A stretch of DNA of 64,000 nucleotides from NCBI GenBank assembly GCA_013339895.1, contig JABACO010000015.1, forward strand, positions 6,653,180-6,717,179, in the 5' to 3' direction. Below, piece after piece: positions 22,466 through 33,625 of the stretch. Source of the stretch: Ephydatia muelleri. Taxonomy: Eukaryota; Porifera; Demospongiae; Spongillida; Spongillidae. How positions within the stretch are numbered: position 1 is the first letter of the stretch; every line of letters starts with the position of its first letter. Position numbers and translations under genes: made by a program. The notes under the pieces are model-generated. The model made no database searches. It was not told the DNA's origin and was given only the letters and a program-made list of their open reading frames with translations.

Positions 22466-25149
22466 TACACACATGCATACATACAGACTACACTTATGCT
22501 TATGTGTATGGCATATTGATGGCATCACTTTGTTGAGTATATTATAATTATAATTTCACTTAATAGCAATAGTTAATTGGTGCGACTTACATCTTGAAAT
22601 GCAATATCACTCAAAATACAACTCATCCAATTCAAAACGAATGCTGAATGCGCACAAATGGGGTCCTTATCATCAAACTGCATTGCAACAAGGCAGACAT
22701 TACCAACGCACATGTGATGCAGAGCAGCGTATCTTTAACACTCTCTTTCTCTCCACTGAAGGTTGGTGGATGATTGATGCAGGCTCTGGGTCCATAGGAT
22801 GGGTACCTGCATCTTATCTTGCTCCTGTTGAGGTTGGAAACAAGCAAGAGGTACTGGAAAACGAGACTCTGGTTGGACCTGAGGAAGGTAAAACGACAGA
22901 ATGGGTAACTGCATGATGAAGTGACCATTAATAACTATTTATTTCAAAGTGGGTGCCCGATACATTAGCACGTCTGACTACAAGGCAACTCGAGACGATG
23001 AACACAGCTTCGTGACGGGAGCAGTAGTGAAGCTGGTGAAGAAGCACGTTGATGGATGGTGGGTGGTGAGGTAAGAAGGGGCCAAGCACAAGATGGAGTG
23101 TTGCTACAGAAGTGGGGGTTAAAAGGCTAGACCTAAATCTTAATTTTCTGTACCACCATAAAGATATGACGGTAAAGAAGGTTTAGTACCAGGTGCGCTG
23201 TTTCGGAAGTGTGGGACAAGACAACGTACCACATATGTCAAACAGGTACACAGCAGTGCATACCATGGCAACTGATACATAAACAAAACATGCTTCATCC
23301 AGATAGCTCGCCAATATAGCACACGCCAGAGCAGGAACGGTCCCGCAAAAAGGGCAAACTGGTGAGCCCATGTTCATTGCATGCATGTGTAACCATTTGG
23401 TCGTATGTAGGCACAAAGAAAAGAGCAGTGCTGCTGGTAAAGGTCACCTTTGTGCTTCAGCCATATTTTTTATGACGTTGGCTGTGTCCTGTAGGCCCAT
23501 CTCTGGTGCTGTACGAAGCCATAGCCGACTATGAGGGAGAACCTGGCAGAGATCAGACCACACTAACTGCTGGCTCGAGAGTTAAGGTCCTTGATAAGAA
23601 GGAACATGGTGAGGAGGGAGGGAGGGAGAGAGGGAGAGAGGGAGAGAGGAGGGGTTAAAAGATAGTGATGTATTGGGGAGGAGCATGCACGTAAACCTTT
23701 GCTTCATAGGGTGGTGGTATGTAGAGGACAGTCATGGAAGAGGGGGCTGGGCACCAGCTACCTACCTGAAGCCCATTTTGGATCCAGACTGTGACAGTAT
23801 GCGCACTAAGCACAAGGACACCCATTTCCTGGTGATAACAGCATACAAGTCTATGAAACCCGATGAACTGACCATCTCACAAGGAGATAAGGTGACCATC
23901 ATTGAGGCATCTCATAGCGGTTGGTGGAAAGTGAGGTAATGTCTCTTAGCATTCAGATGACAACATCACTCATAAACCTTTGCACATAGGCTGGACAGCA
24001 AGACTCAAGAGGGTTTAGTACCATCAGTCTGTTTGAAACCTTACAGTGAGGAAACAGCCTCCCAGCTTGATGCTGGTAGTGGTCTGGGCACTCCAGCACA
24101 GCTGCATTTACCAGGGGCAAGTGACCAGCTGAGCAGTGTGGAGGAGGAGGAGGAGATGGAATTTGATGAAGAGGAGGAGGGTGTGGGGGCAGAAGATGGG
24201 ATAGTGATGGAGGGTTGCTACATGGCAGTGGCAATGGACTTCAAGGCACGTCGCTCTGATGAGATGGATGTGAAGGAGGGAGATGTGGTCTGTGTGCTGG
24301 ATGACTCACAAGAAGGTGAGAAGGAGACGGGTGTGTGTATGCGTGTATGTGTGTGTGTGTATGTGTGTGTATGTATGTGTGTATGTGTGTGTGCGTGCGT
24401 GTATGTATGTATATGTGTGTATGTATGAGTGTGTATTGTGTGTGTATGTGTGTGTATTGTATGTTCATGTATGTGTGTATTGCGTGTGTATGTGTGTATG
24501 TGTGTGTGCGTGCATGTGCATATGTGTGGTGTGCGCACATGTGTGTGTATGTGTGTGCATGTGTGTATGTGTGTGTATGTGTTCGTATGTGTGTGCATGT
24601 GTGTGCACATATTTTTTCCTCCAGACACCTGGTATGTGGGCCTGGGTGAGAAGGAGGGATGGCTTCCTGTGTCCATACTCGTGCCCATCAATGAAAAGTT
24701 GGAAAGTGCAGGTAATGTCAGGCCTGTGCTCTTGTGTGCAATTATGTATATAATTATTAAAATTATGTAGTTCGATCGGATGCAGTGTAGTGTTTGCCAA
24801 ATCATCAAATCGCAGCCATCAGATTGGTACATAAATTGAGCATACCATGTGCATGGAACTCAGAAGCGTGTATACTCATGATAGATAAGCGCCTCTTGCA
24901 TCATGCTCTACGTCCCCCAGTGGCACTGCTGAGAATAAGCATGCTTTGTGCATGAAGTGGGAGGGGTGAGGGTGTGAACGCATCACAGAGGAGCATTGAA
25001 AATTCCCTCACTTTACAGCAGACGATTCACTTCAACTGCGGGAACAGCTGCTCTCGATGGAGGCGAGGGTGATTGGAATTGTGTCTCCATCTCCAGAGAT
25101 ATCGAGGGGAATTGTATCAGAGAGAGTACGGATTGGAACACCTTTGTAG
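20323..25149 (+). CDS. PX plus five SH3 scaffold, TKS5-like, copy B
   Basis: Tandem paralogue of copy A, 634 residues in the phase-consistent model. Exons: 20323-20433, 20788-20874, 21526-21770, 21911-21929, 21998-22145, 22762-22887, 22950-23070, 23164-23245, 23303-23361, 23411-23436, 23495-23608, 23710-23935, 23990-24315, 24625-24711, 25022-25149. Domain order matches A: PX (YTVYRTLKEI, FPVEAGFF) and five SH3 units, the last with an acidic EEEEE lead-in. The fourth exon is uncertain: the form matching A (21907-21959, encoding NKKKGAIEI) leaves the wrong phase, whereas a 19-base form keeps frame. The C-terminus is short and lacks the PPPGAI repeats. Exons 1-3, 8-10 and 12 differ clearly from A, while 5, 6, 11 and the 3' half of 13 are almost identical. 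Confidence 0.82.
21097..21225. repeat. (GGTTTGTT)n octamer array, left part
   Basis: GGTTTGTT repeated about 16 times in intron 2 of copy B. The array resumes at 21395-21450 after an inserted palindromic element. Confidence 0.95.
21226..21394. mobile_element. Palindromic MITE inserted in an octamer array
   Basis: Near-perfect palindrome of about 170 bp. The left end is CACAGCAAAAAAACGCGTC and the right end, read inverted, is CACAGTGAAAAAACGCGTC. The arms are rich in AATCAATTATTGATTT-like sequence. It interrupts the GGTTTGTT array, which continues on both sides. The CAC-AGTG ends resemble hAT ends, but an 8-bp target duplication cannot be told apart from the 8-bp repeat itself. Confidence 0.8.
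22285..22490. repeat. (CA)n/(CATA)n microsatellite
   Basis: ACACAT and ACATAC units in intron 5 of copy B, occupying the position where copy A has its 20-22-bp minisatellite. Confidence 0.93.
24330..24612. repeat. TG-rich microsatellite in intron 13 of copy B
   Basis: Interrupted TG/TATG sequence filling the intron, parallel to 11698-11900 in copy A. Confidence 0.9.
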
Positions 25150-25862
25150 GCATATTGGAACACCACTGTAGGTGCATTGGAACACCACTGTAGGTGCATT
25201 GGAACACCACTGTAGATACATGGGACTGTGTGTGTGCAACATTGTAAAGCTCTATAATTCACATTTATTAACAATTGAAATGTTGGGTAACAACCACGAC
25301 ATTTATAATGAAGCATGTCTGCCAGGTGTGCACACAGGAGTTGCTGAGCACAGGTGCACACATACATTGCAAGGGCGTACTCAAATGTGAGCAGCTCAGA
25401 TCATGTGACATCTTTAGAACCACAACAATGGCTCTTAGTGATCCTGTTGATTATGGAACGTGTGTCCAAAATAGTTGTGTTTTGAAGTAAATCATTCTGG
25501 CATATGCATATCAATATTTATATTTTGTTCACAAATTGGTCATCAGGTTTCTGTAGGACAATTGCAATCTAAAAGAAACATTTGTTGTGTGGCTATCTGA
25601 CTACATTTCCTCTTGCTAGAGGAGGCCTCATCAGCAGCTAGGATGCTGCTCCACATATTCTGCCAGCAATGTTGACAAATAATACTAAAGGCCTATTTAG
25701 GTGTAAGACACAAAAGTGAAAATACATATTGACTAGTCCTGTGTGTCCTTAGTGGAGACATTGGGCAATGGCATGGAAGACCTTCCACATGGCAGTCAGT
25801 TGCATTTCAATACATCATGATCACGCTAAGTCAGCCATTACAAGAGAACTCTATGGGCATTT
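25150..25862. other. Spacer after copy B, short tandem repeat only
   Basis: Three units of GGTGCATTGGAACACCACTG-type sequence at 25148-25215 follow the stop codon of copy B directly. Otherwise nothing is recognised. Confidence 0.45.
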
Positions 25863-26728
25863 GGGCATTCTTGTACTCCATTGCCAGAGCCATCCTGGTA
25901 CTCCATTGCCAGAGCCATCCTGGTACTCCATTGCCAGAGCCATCCTGGTACTCCATTGCCAGAGCCATCCTGGTACTCCATTGCCAGAGCCATCCTGGTA
26001 CTCCATTGCCAGAGCCATCCTGGTACTCCATTGTCAGAGCCATCCTGGTACTCCATTGCCAGAGCCATCCTGGTACTCCATTGCCAGAGCCATCCTGGTA
26101 CTCCATTGCCAGAGCCATCCTGGTACTCCATTGCCAGAGCCATCCTGGTACTCCATTGCCAGAGCCATCCTGGTACTCCATTGCCAGAGCCATCCTGGCA
26201 CTCCATTGCCAGAGCCATCCTGGTACTCCATTGCCAGAGCCATCCTGGTACTCCATTGCCAGAGCCATCCTGGTACTCCATTGCCAGAGCCATCCTGGTA
26301 CTCCATTGCCAGAGCCATCCTGGTACTCCATTGCCAGAACCATCCTGGTACTCCATTGCCAGAGCCATCCTGGTACTCCATTGCCAGAGCCATCCTGGTA
26401 CTCCATTGCCAGAGCCATCCTGGTACTCCATTGCCAGAGCCATCCTGGTACTCCATTGCCAGAGCCATCCTGGTACTCCATTGCCAGAGCCATCCTGGTA
26501 CTCCATTGCCAGAGCCATCCTGGTACTCCATTGCCAGAGCCATCCTGGTACTCCATTGCCAGAGCCATCCTGGTACTCCATTGCCAGAGCCATCCTGGTA
26601 CTCCATTGCCAGAACCATCCTGGTACTCCATTGCCAGAGCCATCCTGGTACTCCATTGCCAGAGCCATCCTGGTACTCCATTGCCAGAGCCATCCTGGCA
26701 CTCCATTGCCAGAGCCATCCTGGTACTT
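25863..26728. repeat. 25-bp minisatellite, about 34 units
   Basis: Highly uniform 25-bp units beginning CCATTGCCAGAGCCATCCTG, with rare single-base variants. Because 25 is not a multiple of three and the unit lacks stops, every frame stays open on both strands. The long frames here are therefore not genes. Confidence 0.97.
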
Positions 26729-26834
26729 TAGCATCACTGCAGTACCATATTTATAGTTATGGATCTAGTCTATTAATTAACAATAATAAAGATTCTCGTA
26801 TCTACTCAGAGTCTGTCAGTTGCCATCCAAACCC

Positions 26835-28601
26835 CCGCTTCTGACAAAGTAAGTGTATTAAGCGGTGAGGTCACACAGATGTCGAAGGCTGCTGGCCTGC
26901 CTCTGGACCAGTTCTGGACAAGGACATCAGCTGGTCTTGTATGACTGTGGTCTGGTGTTAGGTTATTTCAGGCCTCAACTTTAACACTCAGGTGGGCCAA
27001 CCTACACGACTCAGCTACAACATCGCGAAGTCTATTGTGGCGAAACACAGCATCACCCCCACGCTTACATGTGGAGGCATGATGGCCTAATGGATCGAGC
27101 ACAGTGTCTGGACATAAGGAGCATAGTGATCCCCCTGATGTGTCAAGACCAAGCCACCACTTGATGGTCACTTGGAACTGGTCAGGATTTAAATGAAGGC
27201 CTAGACCTTCAGAAGGGACAACTGACAACCACGACGAAGCATGGGGAGATGAAATGGACAAAAGGCGGGCCCTGTCTACCAAGGAAGATGAGTTGAAGAG
27301 CTGGTTAAACTGAAAGTCGTCAATCTTGGCAGATAAGGCTTTCTGTATTGGAGGCCGCTATGCAAGGCTCTCTACTGAAACCACATCAGATGGTGAAACA
27401 GAGGAGTTAAACTTCCCAATTGCTGAGGTGAGATGCAAACTAGAGAGGGAACTAAAGTTCGAAGAACAAAGGGAAGCAATGTAAGCTGCAGCAGCATGAG
27501 ATGATAGAGACCACAACCCAAGACCCTCACGACTAAGACTGAGTTGAGCCTGCAACCAAGCCTCATCAGAGGTGTCTACTGCAGTGCACTGAGAAAAACA
27601 ATGGCGGACATCAAAGTCAAAAAGCTCCAAAGCCTTGATGGATAGAGAGGGTGGGGTAGCTCGAGCAAGATGGGCCAGTTTACAAAAGGAGCCACACAGC
27701 CGTAGAAGGACCAAGGCAACTTGGGCATCCTGGGCGCCCACCTCTTCTAGTTTGTGCAGCAGTAACTTAGCACTTCCACACTTGTTTGAAATGTAGTTGG
27801 AACAAAACTCTAAGTCACCAATAGGGACACCCAAAATAACAATATTGGGCGAGCTGGATCGTATTAACTCACCTCGGAAAAGATTTACATCTGTGGGGGA
27901 GAACACCTCACATTTAGAGAAGTTGACCAATAAACCAGTGGGGGACCCTTTTCTTCAATCAAAGCCAATACCTTCTGAACTGCCAAGCTCGGACCAGCCA
28001 CAACCCCATCATCAAGGTACCAGTTATGGAAAGACAAATTAGCACAATTAGGGTCAGAACATATGTCCTTCACCAAGATGTTCAACACAAGGCAGAATAA
28101 AAGAGGACCTAAGGGATCACCCTGTTGAACCCCACATTCAGATGTTAATGTTCCCATAGGGTGCCATAAAATTGGATGTTGACCGTAACACCACAGAACC
28201 CAAGGGTAGAGTTCTGGGAAGTGTAGAGAGCACTCAGACAGGAAGGCCTGACGTGACACAACATTAAACGCATTCCTCATATCCAATTTCAAAACTGAGA
28301 AACCCTCATCCTTCCAGTGTCGATCGACGCATGCCCTCAAACCGTGTGCAATTTTCTCAGCCCCCATGGAGCAGGAAACCCCAAACTGATGTGGCTGGAA
28401 GAACTCGGCTGCCTTAGCTTTCACAACAGCACATAGACATTTGACAGTTAGGCGGTGGAGAGTTTCGCCCACAGCTATGGGGCGAATGTCCAAAGCACAA
28501 CTATCCTTGGACTTGACTAATGCTGTCAGGTTTATAAAATGTAAAATATAAAGATGATGCCAAAGTAAAAAATGTTCAGTGGGGGACCTTTGCCTCTGCA
28601 C
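26835..28601 (-). pseudogene. Decayed retroelement copy 1 (RT plus nuclease domain)
   Basis: Read on the minus strand: RT blocks DIRPIAVGETLHRL, FGVSCSMGAEKIAHG, LDMRNAFNVVSR and QQGDPLGPLLF, then the catalytic WYLDDG (near 28010-28030), a thumb-like region, and a C-terminal part with CxxC-H-C spacing (CSLCPDTVLDPLGHHASTC) and RPADVLVQNW followed by FDICVTSPLN. Frameshifts near 27930 and 27300 and stops near 26965 break it. The last part matches a PD-(D/E)xK restriction-like nuclease core in other elements of this type (inference). Confidence 0.75.
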
Positions 28602-28859
28602 AAGCCAAAGCTATAGAATGGTGTTGTGAGTGGGAATGAACGACCTGGTTCCTCAAAGGCACATGATTGCTGAGCGGAGTAGAGAAAAACTCAGTTTGCA
28701 CCGCAAAGTAGTCTTTTCTCACTGCTGTGGGATTGAATAGGAAGGTGTGCCCTGGGATTTGAGACTCAATTCCTGTACTTTAAAACATACATGTTACAAT
28801 AAAAGCAAGGGCCTTGGTCTGTGTTCACTTCATCACCATGCATACATCTCATTCTAACT

Positions 28860-29763
28860 ATGTCAGTGCCTTCAGAAAGTTACGCTGTGACGTCAAAGAA
28901 CTACCTTCTTGCTGCAGTCAATACCTGCAATGCCATTGTCAGTCAGCCAGATGCTATCTCAGTTGAAAGTGTACTTAACGTTCCATCTCGCCAGCACACA
29001 CTCTCCTCTTGCATTGATGAAGCTGACTTCAGTTCCCTTTTTTCAGATGCCACTACTGTGACAAAGGTCAGATCGCAGGCTATTTCTGCATGTCAAGTCC
29101 ATGCATGGCTCAGAGTGCAGCCTTAGGTCTTGAGTTGATACCTGATGAAGCACAGGTCGTCCTAAAATGGTGGCTTGGCCTTCCTTTGACACCTGATAGC
29201 ACTCCATGCCCACTTTGTCACCATAACATGGGTGCTTGGGGTCATCACATGCTCACTTGTCACTTTGGGGGTGATGTTATAACCAGACAGAACCAGCTCA
29301 AAGACTGCATTGCTGATTTCTGCTGTAAAGCATGCCTTTCCCCGCAAGTTGAGAAAGGAAGTGGCATTCTTCCTAAAGACCAATCTAGAACAGCATACAT
29401 TCTAGTGCCGAACTGGTCCCTCTCACATCCAGCCGGATTTGACATTAAAGTGATCAATCCACTAAATTTGCAATTTCTACAAGAAGTGGCTCAAACCAGT
29501 GGTCATGCAGCTGAGATGGGAGAAGAGGCTAAGCATTCAAGGAATGATGAGGCATGTGCCCTTAGAGAATGGTCATGTGTCCCTTTGGTTGTGGAAGTGT
29601 TTGGGGGATGAGGCAATGAAGCTACTGATGTACATGCATTCTCAACCCTCTTCAAAAAAGTAGCCACCCAGCTATGTCGACCTGCAAATGAGGTTAAGTC
29701 AATCATCTACAGTCGCCTCAGCCTCACCCTCATGAGGCAGAATGCCAGGGCAATTTTGGCTTG
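28860..29763 (+). pseudogene. Decayed retroelement copy 2, 3' part only
   Basis: Only the C-terminal region remains. It holds the WWLGLPL block, a CPLCHHNMGAWGHHMLTC knuckle, then an altered nuclease core in which the expected RPAD is RTAY, with GFDIKVINPLN retained. Stops near 29125 and 29611 interrupt it. It lies head-away from copy 1, 260 bp from that copy's 5' break. Confidence 0.7.
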
Positions 29764-29949
29764 ATGTGTCACACCAACCACCTCTTGCGACTTTTAGTTG
29801 TAGTGCTTCTTATGTATAATGGCTCATATATTTGCTAACTTGTATATTATACTGAATAAAATAGAAAATGATAATAATACTGGCCGGTTGAATCTCAACC
29901 TTGTCTGTGCTAACTCAACAGCTGTCCTCTCCTCCACCATCAAAGTTTT

Positions 29950-32845
29950 TTTCTACCAACTATGTGGCGTTCACATATGGGTCTTCACGCATGGGGTCTT
30001 TTTCTTGGTGATCTACCTAAAGAATGGCTGCAGGAACAAGGCTTGTACATTTGTGAGTGTTGAGCACTAGTGGCTAAATCTCACATTCGCGAAGATGTTT
30101 AGCTGGCTTGGCAGCTCCTCAAACACCGATTCCCAAGTCCTCGCACAGTACAAACACAGACTTACCATCTTTTGAAGAAGTTTGCCTCCTATCTTGCCAA
30201 ACCTTGCGGCACATTCCCAAGAAGTCTCGTCCTGCTTTTGCCCTAGCGTTGTCTTTTTCTTTGAAGGCAGTACTTCACGATAACTCTTTGGACTCTTGAC
30301 TGAAGTTATTTATGCTACCAAAGTGTTCAAAAAAACGGGGTGGTAGGCGTAATAACCCAACCCCAATAGACTCGCTATGCAATTTGTGGTGCAAAGGGGA
30401 CCATGCGACATTATGGAATATGGCAAAGAGTCGCAGGGTCACAGAACCTTTGGCGCACACTAACACAGATGACTCTGTCCCACGTAATCTCATTGATTTT
30501 GCAGTTTCTTTGTCTCATGAGGGCATGTTTGCTAAAGCTTGTAGAATTTTAGTATCCTCTGGCCTGGCACCCAATAATGAGGATACGTGGAAGCTGATAA
30601 GGGAAAAACACCCGGAGGGGCCACTCCCTATAATCCCCGAAACAACCTCTGCACAATCCATATCCCTGAATGACGATTTTAATGTTTACAACATCCTTAA
30701 ATCCTTCCCGAAGGGTACTGCAGCAGGTCCTTCTGGCCTAAGAGTGCAACACTTGTTTAGATGCGGCTTCCATTCCACTTCCCACGACTATTTTTTCCCT
30801 GCTCAGAAGGGCTGTTAACCTCTTGGTGTCTGGGAAAGTTCTCTGGGAGGTTTCTCTTGGTGGGTCCTTGACAGCGCTCAGCAAGTTAAAGCCTGGTTGT
30901 GCCCCGGACATAAGACCAATTGCTGTGGGCGAGGTTCTGAGGAGGTTGACAGGAAAATGCTTATGCGCTGTCCTTAAACAAAGGGTTATTGATTTTTTGG
31001 AGCCCATACAGTTTGGTGTGGCTTGCCCTATGGGTTCAGAAAAGGTCATTCATGGAATTAGAGCTTGTGTGGAAAAGTTTTGGAATGACAGGGATTTCTC
31101 AGTTATGAAGGTGGATTTCAAGAATGCTTTTAATTTAGTCTCCAGAGATGCTGTTCTACAGGAATGTGCAAAGCATTTCCCAGATTTGCTTCCATGGGTT
31201 GCCTGGTGTTATGGCTCTCACCCTTTTTTGTGGCACACTATGGGTCAGCTAACATCACAATCAGGTGTGCTGCAGGGAGACCCACTGGGTCCTTTTCTGT
31301 TTGCATTGGTTTTACATAAGGTTGCTGGAGCTATTAAAGAGGATACTGAGTGCAGCCAACTTTTGTATCAAGCTTGGTATCTTGACGATGGCATCTTAGC
31401 GGGCAAGAAATCTTCAATTTGTCGATCCTTGTCCCTTATACAGGAGTTAGGACCCCCTCTTGGTCTTTACGTCAATATCTCTAAATGTGAGCTCTATTGC
31501 CCAGGCGATACCCGCACTTTCCCGTCAGAGCTTAAAGTATCCCATTTGCATCATTTTGAGATCTTAGGGTGCCCAATAGGTGATTACATACATGTATACT
31601 GTGCAAACTTCATTGCCTCAAAACGTCTCCAAGCACACAAGCTGTTGCTCCAGTTGAAAGATGTTGCTGCCACAGACCCACAAGTGGCGTTAACTTTACT
31701 TCATTTGTGTGGTAGCTTTTGCAGGTTAAGTTACTTGGCTCGTTCAACTCCAACTGATTTGGTATTGGAAGCTTTCAAGCTTTTTGATGATGACATCCAC
31801 CACTGTTTCATGGACTGTATAGGTTTCGCAACTTCTGATGAGGCATGGTGTCAGGCCCAGCTTGGCCCCAACAGTGGTGGCCTAGGTTTGCGCTCACTGT
31901 CCCTTCACTCAAGATCAGCTTACATCGCTTCTGTCTGTTCCTCCGGTGTTGTTGATTCTGAAGACACACACCTCACAAATTCCATTGACCACTTTAATTC
32001 TCATGTTTCTCCAATCGAGAAACTTTCTGTCAATTCCATTATCTCCTCACCCGTCAGTCAGAAGCTTCTGTTTTCTAAAGTGAATGACCATTGTTTTCAA
32101 AACCTTTTTGATTGATCTTCTCCTGCTAACAAGGCTAGGCTGCTATCAGTTTCAGCTCCTCATGCCACATCCTGGCTATCAGTTATTCCTTCCACATCCC
32201 AAGGTCTACATCTTGACCCCATTGAATTCAGGGTAGCTGTCAAGTGGTGGCTGGGCCTAGATACCTCCCAGGGCTCTCAGTGTGCCTTCTGCCCTCCCCA
32301 CAGTCTGGACCCTCTTGGACACCACGCTTTAACATGCAAATGTGGGAGTGATGTTGTATTACGCCATAATGCACTCAGGGACACTTTAGTGCACTTCCTT
32401 CACCGTGCGCATGCTTCTGTCCAAGTTGAAGTTGGCGCTGGGCTCTTTCCCGACCATTCGCAGTCACGACCTGCCGATATTCTGTTGCAGAATTGGAACC
32501 TTGGGAGGCCCGTTGTCCTGGACATCTTCGTTGTCTCACTGCTAAACCCTTCAACTTTAGCTGAAGTGGGAGCAACATTTGGTGCAGTCCTTGAGGCAAC
32601 GGAGAGCAGGAAACACCAGGCCAACGATGAAAAGTGTTCAGCTCTAGGGTGGGTCTCAACCCCTTTAGCAGTTGATTCCTATGGGGCTTGAGGTAAAGAG
32701 GCTTCATTGTTTTTTGCACAAGTGCTGCTCGGCTTGCAATCCACAAGTCCCTGCCAAAGTCACAGGCTTCTTTCGACCTGTTCTCCAACTTAAGCATTTG
32801 CTTAATTAGAGCAAATGCCAGAGCCATTCTCCGAAGAGTGTAGAA
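29950..32845 (+). pseudogene. Decayed retroelement copy 3, most complete
   Basis: The order is: an N-terminal LHAWGLFLGDLPKEWLQEQG block with a finger-like YICEC (29960-30060), a linker with GGRRNNPTPID, an AGPSGLRVQHLF block, RT motifs (APDIRPIAVGE, VDFKNAFNLVSR, LQGDPLGPFLFAL, WYLDDGILAG) from 30720 to 31500, the KWWLGL and CAFCPPHSLDPLGHHALTC knuckle (32240-32340), and nuclease core RPADILLQNW with LDIFVVSLLNP (32470-32550). Breaks: stop near 30060, stop 30297-30299, frameshift near 30820, stop 32113-32115, stop 32689. The RT reading frame alone is 430 codons, so decay is recent. No AP-type endonuclease is visible. Confidence 0.78.
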
Positions 32846-33625
32846 CCGTACCTGTCTGTGTTTGATGTGTATATTTCATTTGTATTGTTTTGTTGAGTTC
32901 AATATTCGTATATACTATTATTAAAATAAAAATTATGCTATTTGTTAAGTTGGGCATGAATAAAGTACTTTCTTACAACTCTGGGTGTTGTATCTATAAG
33001 TGTGTAACTACATATCAGTCATTGAAGTGCATGCATGTAGACCCTTTCCTCTACTGGTCCCAAAAATGAATTGTGGCCTAAATCTTAGTCCATACTGTTT
33101 TTCTATCAGTAAGTGTATTTCATGACCTCATTAATCATACTTGTCCATCCATACCTGATTAAAACCTTACTACTTGGGGTTTCTGACTTAATTTTAATAT
33201 CCTGATGAAAGGTTGGATCAGTTATAGTCAATTGAATCCCAAAACAGGCATTATAGAAGTGTTACTGTACCCTTACAAGCAACCTGCATGCAACTGTATG
33301 CACCATTAAAAGTAATATTGGGTCAAAAATATGATGATTTGAACTGCAGTAAAACTAATTTCAACAGCAAACTGTCACTGACCTCATCCATCATGCCCGC
33401 CACGGGACACCTCCTCCTCAATATTTGAATAGATGCTGATTTCATGCACTGCCCTCCGATTGTTCAATCACAACTGGGCAAGGGTAGCCTACTACCACCC
33501 CAACATTTCCTAGACGCAAACAAGTTGAAGCGAAGTGCATATCAAAGGGATGACCATTATTTTCTCTCTTTTTAAAAAATGCGGGTAACAGAACACTCTT
33601 ATGATTGAAGACATGCTTTCAGATA
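32846..33625. other. Intergenic, no gene seen
   Basis: AT-rich sequence between the retroelement and the 3' end of the rhomboid gene. No repeat or exon could be supported. Confidence 0.5.

Noticed and set aside
25768..26844. A 358-codon frame and several overlapping frames of about 300 codons on both strands
   Set aside because: The 25-bp unit lacks stops in any frame and is not a multiple of three, so all frames are open by construction. No domain, no start context and no codon bias.
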